Shown here piece by piece: positions 37,505 through 45,658 of a stretch of DNA of 64,000 nucleotides (position 1 is its first letter; every line of letters starts with the position of its first letter). The position numbers were made by a program, and so were the translations under genes. Under the pieces are notes generated by a model. The model saw nothing but the letters and a program-made list of their open reading frames with translations, was not told the DNA's origin and ran no database searches. The stretch comes from Candidatus Gastranaerophilales bacterium (GTDB lineage Bacteria; Cyanobacteriota; Vampirovibrionia; Gastranaerophilales; Gastranaerophilaceae), in NCBI GenBank assembly GCA_944326915.1, contig CALVFT010000005.1:1-64000 (forward strand). The letters run 5' to 3'.

Positions 37505-37803
37505 AAGGCGTCTTTTTTTTTACTAGTTTAAATTACTATAGATTGGAGTTCTAACCCAACTTACAAAATAACAATTTTGCAGTCCGCTTAATGTAACCTA
37601 ACAAGCTTAATTTAATGTAATTCATATCAATATTTCTTTACAAATTCAGCAAATTTTTCAATCTTTGGTTTTTATCATCTAATTAGAAAAATATTAATAT
37701 AATTCTAATATGCAAACCATTAAAACATAAAACAATAAAAGTAATTTTTAAATATCATATCATTACTTAAAATATGTGTGTTACAACAAAAAAGGAGGTT
37801 AGA
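37505..37803. other. AT-rich intergenic region
   Basis: 299 bp with no convincing coding frame, RNA gene or clear hairpin. A T-rich stretch follows the metallo-hydrolase stop, and TATAAT-like hexamers occur in the second half, upstream of the 75-residue gene. Confidence 0.4.
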
Positions 37804-38031
37804 ATGAAAAATCTTATTATTGATAAACTACTGAACCCTATTGGCGGGGAAATAAAGAAAAAGCCTCTCGCGTCACCATTAAAAGTTGCAGCAGATACAA
37901 TTGCGAACAATATTGCGATGAATCCATTAAATGAGGTTACAGCTAAAGATAAAGATTTTATGAGAGCTTATGTAAAAATGGAACAAGCAAGATTAGGAAT
38001 TAATATCGAAAAATTAAAACCTGAGAAATAA
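37804..38031 (+). CDS. Small conserved-looking unknown protein
   Basis: 75 residues: MKNLIIDKLLNPIGGEIK at the start, an SPLKVAADTIANNIAMN helix and a charged C-terminal helix (VKMEQARLGINIEKLKPEK). An AAGGAGG precedes the ATG at 37804; an upstream ATG in the same frame has none. The function is unknown. It is followed by a strong terminator and tRNA-Ser. Confidence 0.75.
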   Translation: MKNLIIDKLLNPIGGEIKKKPLASPLKVAADTIANNIAMNPLNEVTAKDKDFMRAYVKMEQARLGINIEKLKPEK

Positions 38032-38114
38032 TTTTACTATATTATTTTTAAGAACATAGTATTAAATGGAATTAGTAATGTCCACTTGAAACATATATCA
38101 TAAAGGAATTAAAC

Positions 38115-38143
38115 AAAAAAGAGGTCACAAAGACCTCTTTTTA
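38115..38143. terminator. Terminator between the small gene and tRNA-Ser
   Basis: AAAGAGGTC, loop ACAAA, GACCTCTTT with A/T runs on both sides, usable by the small plus-strand gene and by the minus-strand tRNA. Confidence 0.85.
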
Positions 38144-38150
38144 TTTAATT

Positions 38151-38237
38151 CAGAGAGGAAGGGATTCGAACCCTCGGTGGAATTGCTCCCACACAACCTT
38201 TCCAAGATTGCACCTTAAACCGCTCGGACACCTCTCT
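38151..38237 (-). tRNA. tRNA-Ser(GGA)
   Basis: An 87-nt class II tRNA with a long variable arm. AGAGAGG pairs with CCTCTCT, the discriminator is G as in serine tRNAs, and the anticodon GGA is at plus positions 38203-38201. CCA is not encoded. Confidence 0.95.
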
Positions 38238-38250
38238 ATATAAGTTTCCT

Positions 38251-38787
38251 TCAGCTTAGCACAAAATCTTCTTTTTTCAAAGTATAGATTAAATGTTTCA
38301 TCTTTTTGCCTTGAACATTTTTTACAAACTCCCCTGTCACTTTTGCATTAAAAAACTCTGCAACTTTTATGGATTGAATATTTTCAGGCCGTATCTCAAA
38401 AATAACTGACTCTGTATCAAGATTTGCAAAAGCATATTCTATCATTGCTTTCACTGCTTCCCTTGCATAACCTTGATGAAAAAACTCTTCACGAAGCATA
38501 TAACCAATTTCGTAATAATCAATACCTTCAATATTATCAGGCATCAAAGCTATTTGACCGACAACTTCATTTAATGTTTTATCCACTGCAAGGAAAAACC
38601 CTAGACCATATTTCCAATAATACTCTCGATTTTTCTTTATCCAAGCAAGAATATCAATATCTTCAAAAACATACTCCCATGCATACATTACACTAGGATT
38701 TTTCAACATGGAAGCTAAAATCTTAAAGTCTGTGTCTTCCATCTTTCGTAAAATTAATCTTTCTGTTTCAATAAAAATATTCTCCAT
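38251..38787 (-). CDS. RimJ/RimL-type GNAT acetyltransferase
   Basis: 178 residues. The RimJ/L opening is ETERLILRKMEDTDF, the CoA loop YEIGYMLREEFFHQGYARE, and the closing motif SIKVAEFFNAK. It probably acetylates a protein N-terminus or a small amine. The ATG at 38787 follows a consensus TATAAT by 6 nt; the frame is open 51 codons further into aroA, without sense. It is divergent from aroA with only 28 bp between start codons. Confidence 0.85.
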   Translation of the reverse strand: MENIFIETERLILRKMEDTDFKILASMLKNPSVMYAWEYVFEDIDILAWIKKNREYYWKYGLGFFLAVDKTLNEVVGQIALMPDNIEGIDYYEIGYMLREEFFHQGYAREAVKAMIEYAFANLDTESVIFEIRPENIQSIKVAEFFNAKVTGEFVKNVQGKKMKHLIYTLKKEDFVLS

Positions 38788-38793
38788 AAAATT

Positions 38794-38808
38794 ATTATAT
38801 GCTAGAAT
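38794..38808. promoter_or_regulatory. Head-to-head leaderless promoters of GNAT and aroA
   Basis: TATAAT on the minus strand (38799-38794) is -12 to -7 of the GNAT ATG (38787). TGC plus TAGAAT on the plus strand (38803-38808) is -13 to -8 of the aroA ATG (38816). The two -10 elements are four bases apart, so the -35 regions lie in the opposite gene. Confidence 0.65.
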
Positions 38809-38815
38809 ATGTACT

Positions 38816-40093
38816 ATGCAAAAGATTGTTAATAAAAATTTAAACGGACTTAAAGGCGAAGTAACTATACCTTCGGACAAATCAATTTCACACAGAGCAG
38901 TTATGTTTGCATCACTTGCAAAAGGGACTTCTCTTATCAAAAACTTTTCAAAAGGAGAAGATCCACATTCTTCTCTTAAAGTATGCTATTCTTTGGGAAT
39001 TGAACACGAATTTATAAATGATACAACATTAAAATTATCTTCAACCGGCATACTAAAAGCTCCAATTAAGGATTTGGACTGTGGGAATTCTGGAACCACA
39101 ATGCGTCTTATGTCAGGAATTCTTGCCGGACAAAAATTCAACTCGACTCTTATTGGAGATGCAAGCTTGTCTAAAAGGCCAATGAAAAGAGTTATTGAGC
39201 CTTTATCACTTATGGGTGCTAAAATCAATTCTAACGAAAACAAGGCTCCATTAGAAATATTTGGGACACAACTTGAAGGTATTAAATACAACTCAAAACT
39301 TGCATCAGCTCAGGTTAAATCATGTATTTTGCTAGCTGGTCTTTTTGCTCAAGGTAAAACAATATTTACAGAACCATATACTTCTAGAAATCATACTGAA
39401 ATAATGCTTAAATATATGGGGGCTGAAATTTATACTGATAAAAATACAACAACAATTGAAAAATCTCAATTAGAAGCAAAAGAAATAGAAATTTGCGGAG
39501 ATATTTCTTCTGCTGCATTTTTCATCGTTGCAGCTCTTATAGTACCAAACTCTAAAGTTATCTTAAAAAATGTCGGTCTTAACCCAACAAGAACCGGAAT
39601 ACTTGAAGTTGCAGAAAAAATGGGAGCTAATATAAAAATTCTTGATAAAAGGATACTAGCAGGAGAAGAAGTAGGAGATATCGAAATTTGCTCTTCTGAT
39701 TTAAAAGCCTGTACAATCGAAGGAGAAATTATCCCTAAATTAATCGACGAATTACCTGTAATAGCAGTACTTGCAACCCAAGCACAAGGAACAACAATCG
39801 TAAAAGATGCACAAGATTTAAGAAACAAAGAATCTGACAGAATAAAAGCAGTTGTAAATGAATTGAAAAAAATTGGAGCAGATATCGAAGAAACACCTGA
39901 CGGTTTTATTATTAATGGTAAAAAAGAGCTTATTGGAGACGCAGAAGTTGAAACTTACCACGATCATAGACTTGCAATGAGCTTATACGTAGCAGGTCTA
40001 ATCAGTCAAAAACCTATTGCCATTAACGGTTTTGAATGGGTTGATATATCATTCCCAGAGTTTGAAAAATTATTCACGCAGCTTCAATTGTAA
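38816..40093 (+). CDS. aroA: 3-phosphoshikimate 1-carboxyvinyltransferase (EPSP synthase)
   Basis: 425 residues. Joins shikimate-3-phosphate and PEP in the shikimate pathway. Motifs: PSDKSISHRAVM (residues 18-29), DCGNSGTTMRLMSG, PGDISSAAFF-like GDISSAAFFIVAA, RNKESDRIKAVVNE and YHDHRLAMS. The ATG at 38816 is chosen because it matches the family N-terminus and follows the -10; the frame runs 36 codons upstream through the GNAT gene. Confidence 0.95.
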   Translation: MQKIVNKNLNGLKGEVTIPSDKSISHRAVMFASLAKGTSLIKNFSKGEDPHSSLKVCYSLGIEHEFINDTTLKLSSTGILKAPIKDLDCGNSGTTMRLMSGILAGQKFNSTLIGDASLSKRPMKRVIEPLSLMGAKINSNENKAPLEIFGTQLEGIKYNSKLASAQVKSCILLAGLFAQGKTIFTEPYTSRNHTEIMLKYMGAEIYTDKNTTTIEKSQLEAKEIEICGDISSAAFFIVAALIVPNSKVILKNVGLNPTRTGILEVAEKMGANIKILDKRILAGEEVGDIEICSSDLKACTIEGEIIPKLIDELPVIAVLATQAQGTTIVKDAQDLRNKESDRIKAVVNELKKIGADIEETPDGFIINGKKELIGDAEVETYHDHRLAMSLYVAGLISQKPIAINGFEWVDISFPEFEKLFTQLQL

Positions 40094-40200
40094 ATATTTC
40101 TTAACGTAAATACAATTAAAATAGCAATTTCCCTAAACAAAAATTTTTTATATATACAAGGTTAGGTTATAAAAAATATTGAAAGGTTTAGGGTTAGTTT

Positions 40201-41223
40201 ATGTCATTAGGAATTGGAAGCAATTATGGTGCAACTTACAATGCATTAAGTGATGATTTTATGGCATCACAGTATTTCAAACAAACAGCAGGTGGAATAC
40301 AAGCAGGAATGGGAAGCTATCCTACAAATTATGGTTATGGACAACCACAAGCTGACACTTTCCAAAAACAAGAAGGTTCTAGTCTTGGCACAGGGCTTCT
40401 ATACGGCGCTATAGGTGGTGCTGCTGCAGGTGCAGGAACATACTTCTTTAATACAAATCCAGTTGGCGAAAAAGAATTGACTAAAGGATTTGCAAAAGAA
40501 TTCAACAAAGAATATGTAAAAAATCTTACACAAAACGCTTGGAAAGAAGCACTTGATTCAAGAAATCTAAAAAAGGAAACCATTAAAAACTTACAAGAAT
40601 TTATGGAATCAGGTGATACCTCAAAATTAAGCAAAGAAGCTTCTGACTATCTTACAAGTAAAGGTCTTGCTAACACAAAAGAAGATGCAGGCAAAGCTTT
40701 AAAAGAAATCTTAAATGAAGTTTCAGGAAAAGTCGATGAATTTGACGTTGCATTACAAAACAAAAAACTTGCGCATTATCAAAAATTGAAAGAAACTTTC
40801 AAAGCTCTTCCTGATAAAAAAGATGCAACTTTGGAAAAATTCCTATTAGAACATGCAGATGATTTTGGTCTAAAAGGAGCAGATGAAGCTGCAACTAAAG
40901 CAAATATTAAAAACTATTTAACAAGTGCAGGTTCTACAAACCCTAAAGAACTTATCAAAGCTGCAATAAAAGATAAAATTAAAACACAAAAAACAGCAGT
41001 AAAAGATGCATCTGCAATATTTGATGATGTATTCAAACTTTGGGATAAAGATCAAAAAGTATTCAATGCAGGTTTGACAGACGATATCACAAAAGCTTGT
41101 GAAAACGGATTGAAAAACTATAAACTTAAAAAAGCTGGTAAATGGGGTGCAATTGCAGCTGGAGTAATCGCAGCAGGAACTTGGTTATTTAGCAAAAGCA
41201 CTTCATCAAAAGCTCAAGCATAA
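40201..41223 (+). CDS. Unknown helical protein with two Gly/Ala-rich hydrophobic segments
   Basis: 340 residues. The N-terminus is Gly/Tyr/Gln-rich (SYPTNYGYGQPQAD). Two short hydrophobic segments, LLYGAIGGAAAGAGTYFF (about 64-81) and GAIAAGVIAAGTWLFSKS near the C-terminus, bracket a long charged helical region (85-320) made mainly of Lys/Glu/Asp-rich helices. The 950-residue protein at 56 kb has similar AIGAG-type segments. No known fold is recognised. A T-rich terminator follows. Confidence 0.7.
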   Translation: MSLGIGSNYGATYNALSDDFMASQYFKQTAGGIQAGMGSYPTNYGYGQPQADTFQKQEGSSLGTGLLYGAIGGAAAGAGTYFFNTNPVGEKELTKGFAKEFNKEYVKNLTQNAWKEALDSRNLKKETIKNLQEFMESGDTSKLSKEASDYLTSKGLANTKEDAGKALKEILNEVSGKVDEFDVALQNKKLAHYQKLKETFKALPDKKDATLEKFLLEHADDFGLKGADEAATKANIKNYLTSAGSTNPKELIKAAIKDKIKTQKTAVKDASAIFDDVFKLWDKDQKVFNAGLTDDITKACENGLKNYKLKKAGKWGAIAAGVIAAGTWLFSKSTSSKAQA

Positions 41224-41276
41224 TTCCTCTTAAAATAGACCATAATATTAACCCTAAAATTAACCCTTAATCAATC

Positions 41277-41312
41277 AAAGGTTAACTTTCAAAAAAAAGT
41301 TAACCTTTTTTA
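41277..41312 (+). terminator. Intrinsic terminator
   Basis: AAAGGTTAACTTT and AAAGTTAACCTTT form a 13-bp stem followed by a T-run. Confidence 0.85.
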
Positions 41313-41410
41313 TTTGATTTTAATGTTAATTAACAGCTGAATTGAGTAAAAAAATCTAACTTAATATTTTTTAATAAACTAGCAAAAAAATAAAATTATA
41401 GAGTTATACG

Positions 41411-41441
41411 CTCCTAATACTTTATGCGTAAATATTAGGAG
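41411..41441 (+). promoter_or_regulatory. Leader hairpin that traps the ribosome-binding site
   Basis: CTCCTAATA (41411-41419) pairs perfectly with TATTAGGAG (41433-41441), and the AGGAG is the amidohydrolase Shine-Dalgarno, 8 bp before the ATG. A competing pairing, TACGC (41407-41411) with GCGTA (41426-41430), would share base 41411 and remove part of the loop. Confidence 0.5.
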
Positions 41442-41448
41442 ACTTTAA

Positions 41449-42423
41449 ATGCAAATATCTAACAGCCTAGCAAATACATATAATAAGCCAAATTTTAATG
41501 GTAAAATAATTGATTCACACGTTCATTGTGGTAAGTGGACAAATGATTTGTTTAGTACAAACGATGTGCTGGATTTTTTTAGTAAAAAATTGAATCGAGG
41601 TAAAGATACCGTTGATAGGGTAATTATATCTAATCTAGATTGTATTATCAATGGTAAGAATAATTCCCCATATATGGATGAATTAAGTGGAAATTTAAAG
41701 TTACTAAAAAAATGTTTAAATAATGATAAACTTCTTCTATTTGTCTTATGCCAACCAGGACATGGAGCTGCAAAAAATATAGAAATATTGTTAAAAGAAT
41801 ATCCAAATTTAATTAAAGGTTTAAAATTCCATCCAGCATGTCTAGATTTACCTGCAAATGATGTAAAATATATTCCTTATATGAAACTAGCTGAAAAATA
41901 TAATAAACCTTGCTTATTTCATAGTAAAATAATTACTGATTCAAATCATAATTTTGTAAGAACTGGAGTCTCAGATCCTGAGTATATTTACGAAACAGCA
42001 CGACAATTCCCAAATGTACCTGTAATTCTTGGACATATGGGATTAGGTGGTCCTAAGGCTCATGAAGCAGGAATTGAAACGCTTATAAATTCTATAAATC
42101 GAGGAGATGCAAAGCTTTATGCAGATTTGGCCTGGGTAGATTGTGACAACCCTGCAAAACCCCATATTGTAGAGGTTGTAGATAAACTTTTACATAGTTC
42201 AAAAGGTGATAAAACAGAAAGATTACTTTTTGGAACTGATGCACCTCTTGGAGTCTTTGGTGAAAAAGCTCTAAAACAAAAAAATGCGTATGAAAATAAT
42301 ATAAATAACATAAAACAAGCAATTAGAGATAATTTTGGAGATGATGCAAATAAACTTATCAGCCGTATTTTTTATAGAAATAGTAAAAAATTACTTGGGC
42401 AAAATTTTGAAAAAAATGCTTAA
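41449..42423 (+). CDS. Amidohydrolase-family protein with N-terminal NFNGK leader
   Basis: 324 residues. The leader SNSLANTYNKPNFNGK (4-19) is followed immediately by IIDSHVHCGKW, the HxH metal motif of a TIM-barrel amidohydrolase. GLKFHPACLD, PCLFHSKIITD, VILGHMGLGG and LLFGTDAPLG supply the later metal and catalytic positions (Lys, His, His, Asp). Probable substrates are amides, lactones or decarboxylated acids (AMHD_2 group). Translation may be controlled by the hairpin at 41411-41441. Confidence 0.82.
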   Translation: MQISNSLANTYNKPNFNGKIIDSHVHCGKWTNDLFSTNDVLDFFSKKLNRGKDTVDRVIISNLDCIINGKNNSPYMDELSGNLKLLKKCLNNDKLLLFVLCQPGHGAAKNIEILLKEYPNLIKGLKFHPACLDLPANDVKYIPYMKLAEKYNKPCLFHSKIITDSNHNFVRTGVSDPEYIYETARQFPNVPVILGHMGLGGPKAHEAGIETLINSINRGDAKLYADLAWVDCDNPAKPHIVEVVDKLLHSSKGDKTERLLFGTDAPLGVFGEKALKQKNAYENNINNIKQAIRDNFGDDANKLISRIFYRNSKKLLGQNFEKNA

Positions 42424-42456
42424 TTTGTTTATTAATCTAATTCATATAACTCAAAT

Positions 42457-42486
42457 AAAAAAGCTCCGAAAAAACGGAGCTTTTTT
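42457..42486. terminator. Bidirectional terminator
   Basis: AAAAAAGCTCCG, A6 loop, CGGAGCTTTTTT, between the amidohydrolase and the minus-strand tRNA. Confidence 0.88.
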
Positions 42487-42489
42487 ATT

Positions 42490-42561
<72 letters not shown>

Positions 42562-42607
42562 ACAGCGTTTGCTTGTATATATAAGTTATCATTAAATAGA
42601 AAAAAAA

Positions 42608-43633
42608 TCAACCCTGAATTTTTATTATTTCTTTTTGTATTGACTGATTTGCTCCTATTATTTGAGAATACAAGTCTGCACCAACCCTGCTATTAGAAGC
42701 GATTACACAATTTTTCAAGCTAACACCATCTTCTACTGTGACATTATCCCAAATAATACTATTTTCGATCACCACATTTTTGCCAATCGTGCAATTATCA
42801 CCAATGGTAGAATTCCCTATAAATTTAACAGTATTATCGATTTTACTGTTACCACAAATATAGGATCCGAAACCTTGTGTAACAATCTCGACATGCTTAA
42901 AGTCACATAGACCTTTAAATAAATCCTGAGTAGACTGCTTGTACTGGTCAAGTGTTCCGATATCGCTCCAGTATTCTTTTATTTCAAAAGTGTTTATCTG
43001 TCTTTCAACTAAAAGCTTAGGGAATACATTTTTTGCAAAATCATAAAATGTATCTGCAGGAATATAATCGAATATTTTATAATCAAAAATATATATCCCA
43101 GTATTTATAAAATTGCTCTTAGCATCTTCTATTGAAGGTTTTTCCTGAAACTCTTTTATATATCCATCATCATCTGTAACAACTACACCAAAGTGTGGAA
43201 CTTCTTCCATTGGAACTTCTTTTATTCCAATCGTTGCAATTGCATTTGAATTACGATGAATTTCAATACCTTTTTCTATATCTGCATTTGAAAGCCCGTC
43301 AGCAGAGAGAACTAAAAACGTATCACCTTCTGAGAAAAAATACTGGCATTTTTTCAAACCTCCTGCAGTACCTGAAAGAGATTCTTCTTTTATGTAATTA
43401 AAATTTATACCAAAATTATTTTGTTTATATCTATCTATAATTTGATCAGCAAGATAGTATGTATTTGAAATAACATCTTTTACACCAAGTGATGAAAGAT
43501 TTTCAAACAAAATATCCATAACAGGTCTGTTTGCAATTGGTACTAGCGGTTTTGGAACAAGTTGCGTCAAAGGATCCAGTCTTGAACCTACACCTGCTGC
43601 CATAATCATAGCTTTTATATTATTATATCCCAT
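42608..43633 (-). CDS. Nucleotidyltransferase with left-handed beta-helix (sugar-1-phosphate type)
   Basis: 341 residues. N-terminal IMAAGVGSRLDPLTQLVPKP and PIANRPVMDILFENL (NDP-sugar pyrophosphorylase), VLSADGLSNADI metal site, GTLDQYKQSTQDLF, then hexapeptide repeats (about 250-330, NCTIGKNVVIENSI). The arrangement fits mannose-1-phosphate guanylyltransferase or a relative supplying envelope glycans; substrate unproven. It is followed on the plus strand by the CAT tRNA and precedes the polyene cluster. Confidence 0.82.
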   Translation of the reverse strand: MGYNNIKAMIMAAGVGSRLDPLTQLVPKPLVPIANRPVMDILFENLSSLGVKDVISNTYYLADQIIDRYKQNNFGINFNYIKEESLSGTAGGLKKCQYFFSEGDTFLVLSADGLSNADIEKGIEIHRNSNAIATIGIKEVPMEEVPHFGVVVTDDDGYIKEFQEKPSIEDAKSNFINTGIYIFDYKIFDYIPADTFYDFAKNVFPKLLVERQINTFEIKEYWSDIGTLDQYKQSTQDLFKGLCDFKHVEIVTQGFGSYICGNSKIDNTVKFIGNSTIGDNCTIGKNVVIENSIIWDNVTVEDGVSLKNCVIASNSRVGADLYSQIIGANQSIQKEIIKIQG

Positions 43634-43693
43634 ATCTATCTCACTTCTCCCTTTTATTTATTTTGGCATAAATTGAGATATATTGCAAATCTG

Positions 43694-44587
43694 TTAATTT
43701 AAAAAGTCGTAAAAGTTGTAAAGTTGGTAAGGATATTTCTTTGTCAAAGTTTCTAAATACTCAACATACTGATCCTGCAAAGCATTTAATCTTTCATTTC
43801 TTTTGCCATTAAATTCAAATTTCTTAAGATGTATCAGAGTCTTATCTTCAGCTTCCTTTGTACAAACAACAAAATATATAGGTACACCCATTAAAAGTGC
43901 AAATTTAAAAGCTCCTACAGGATAGTTTACGTCATGACCTAAGAATTTTCTTGTAAAAATTGCATCAGAATTATTTGTAGCAACTCTATCTCCGGCCATA
44001 AATAAAATTTCACCACTATCCAGTTTGTCTTTCAATTCAATAGAGGTCGAAAGATTTATGTCCTCAATTGGGTATGTATTTATAGGATTTTCTGAAGCTA
44101 TTTCATTAATAAAATTTCTAAAAATTTGACACTGACGGGTTTCTAAAAATAGATTAACCTTTGTATTTTCTATCTCTATACCAGACTTAAAAAAAGTTCT
44201 CATCGCATCTATATTTCCAAGATGAGAACACAAAAAATAAATCCCTCTATTATTCAATAAATCATCAAATAGTTTCTTTCTCTGCTCCTCATCCGCAAAA
44301 CTTATTTTATTTATGTCATAGTTATCAGTAAAACATTCTATTTTATCAACTAATGAATAAGAAAAAGATAAAAAATGCCTAAAGGAATTAAATAAAGATT
44401 TTTGTCCGATTACTTCAAGATACTTTAAAGAACATTCTCTAGTCTGTTTTGCAACAATAAAGGCAACAAGCGTAACAAAAAAGACAATAAATTTAACCGC
44501 ACCTTTCCCAAAAAGATTATAAATTATCCACAACAATTTTAATCTTTTTTTCCCAGCTGCCTGCTCTTTTACTTCATACCATTTCAT
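43694..44587 (-). CDS. LpxL-type lysophospholipid acyltransferase of the aryl-polyene cluster
   Basis: 297 residues. One N-terminal membrane segment, then IYFLCSHLGNIDAMRTFF with the catalytic His-x4-Asp of LPLAT enzymes, and GEILFMAGDRVATNN. In aryl-polyene clusters a GT-acyltransferase attaches the polyene to a lipid; here only the acyltransferase half is present and no glycosyltransferase is seen. The ATG at 44587 overlaps the methyltransferase stop by 4 bp (ATGA). Last gene of the minus operon. Confidence 0.82.
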   Translation of the reverse strand: MKWYEVKEQAAGKKRLKLLWIIYNLFGKGAVKFIVFFVTLVAFIVAKQTRECSLKYLEVIGQKSLFNSFRHFLSFSYSLVDKIECFTDNYDINKISFADEEQRKKLFDDLLNNRGIYFLCSHLGNIDAMRTFFKSGIEIENTKVNLFLETRQCQIFRNFINEIASENPINTYPIEDINLSTSIELKDKLDSGEILFMAGDRVATNNSDAIFTRKFLGHDVNYPVGAFKFALLMGVPIYFVVCTKEAEDKTLIHLKKFEFNGKRNERLNALQDQYVEYLETLTKKYPYQLYNFYDFLN

Positions 44588-45642
44588 GCTCTTACACACT
44601 CCAAAAGAGTATAATCGTGCACACCGATATTTTCATAACGTTTAGCAACTTTTAGACCGGATTTTTCAACAAGTTCTATCATTCTTTTTTCAGGATACAT
44701 CTTACTTTTGCCGTTTGCCATACAAGTAAAGTATAAAGAAATATGCACTAATGAATAAGATGCACCATCAAACTGCTGAATATCAGTAAACGGCTCCAAT
44801 ATATAAATCTTTGTCCCCACATCCATTGCACTATTTATGTTAGATAAAATATGTATAATCTGCTTTTCTGAAAAGCAGTCTAAAAACTGACTCATAAATA
44901 CTGCACCTGAAATCTCTGGGAATTTCACATCTTTTGCAAGAACATCTATGCCATAAAAACTCAAACGTTCATTTGAGAAATTTGATTTTGCAACACTTAT
45001 GTTATCAGGCAAATCAATCATATTTACCTCTACTTGTGAATCAAAATTCAAACAAGCAATCTCAAATTTACCTGTATTACCACCAATATCAAAAATCCGC
45101 TTGATAGGATTTTTGAATATAATCTCTAAAACTTCATCAAAACACCTGTCTGAATAAAAATGGTCAAACTCAAACCAACTACGCTTCATCTGCTCCGGCA
45201 ATTTATGAATCAATGGATAAATCGTATCAGATTTTTCTACAAACTTATAAAGCCCAATAGGTTCTTCTTTTTCAAAAGAATTTCTTAGTTCTGAAGCTCC
45301 TAAATAGCATACATCTTTGACGAAATTGAAATTTTTAATAGTCATTTCATTATTCAATAAGGCATCAGCAAGTAATGTATTCGAATATTTATCATTTTTC
45401 TTTTTAACAATATCCGCAGCTACAAATACTTCTAAAATTGTCTCAGCTGTATACTTCGAAATTTTGCATGCTTCAATAACTTCTTCTACGGTAACGAATT
45501 TACCATCAATAAATTTTAAAATTCCAAAATCTAAAGCAGCTGCAACAGCCTGAAAAGTAAGCGGTGCAAAAGCTATCTTTTGAGCATCTGCTAAAGCTTT
45601 TATTCTTGGAGATACATTTTTTCTTAATCTTCTATACTTCAT
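44584..45642 (-). CDS. Class I methyltransferase of the aryl-polyene cluster
   Basis: 352 residues. A winged-helix-like N-terminal half (residues 1-150) is followed by RIFDIGGNTGKFEIACL, the SAM-binding glycine loop, and later ISGAVFMSQFLDCFSE. Similar to hydroxyneurosporene-type O-methyltransferases; aryl-polyene clusters use one to methylate the aryl head. The ATG at 45642 is preceded by an extended -10 (45655-45650) inside the end of the MMPL gene. Confidence 0.82.
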   Translation of the reverse strand: MKYRRLRKNVSPRIKALADAQKIAFAPLTFQAVAAALDFGILKFIDGKFVTVEEVIEACKISKYTAETILEVFVAADIVKKKNDKYSNTLLADALLNNEMTIKNFNFVKDVCYLGASELRNSFEKEEPIGLYKFVEKSDTIYPLIHKLPEQMKRSWFEFDHFYSDRCFDEVLEIIFKNPIKRIFDIGGNTGKFEIACLNFDSQVEVNMIDLPDNISVAKSNFSNERLSFYGIDVLAKDVKFPEISGAVFMSQFLDCFSEKQIIHILSNINSAMDVGTKIYILEPFTDIQQFDGASYSLVHISLYFTCMANGKSKMYPEKRMIELVEKSGLKVAKRYENIGVHDYTLLECVRA

Positions 45643-45649
45643 GGAACTA

Positions 45650-45658
45650 ATTATATCA
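45650..45658 (-). promoter_or_regulatory. Internal promoter of the methyltransferase gene, leaderless
   Basis: TGA plus TATAAT at -13 to -8 of the ATG at 45642, inside the last codons of the MMPL gene. Confidence 0.5.

Noticed and set aside
38424..38696. Plus-strand ORF inside the GNAT gene
   Set aside because: Antisense shadow; no family resemblance.
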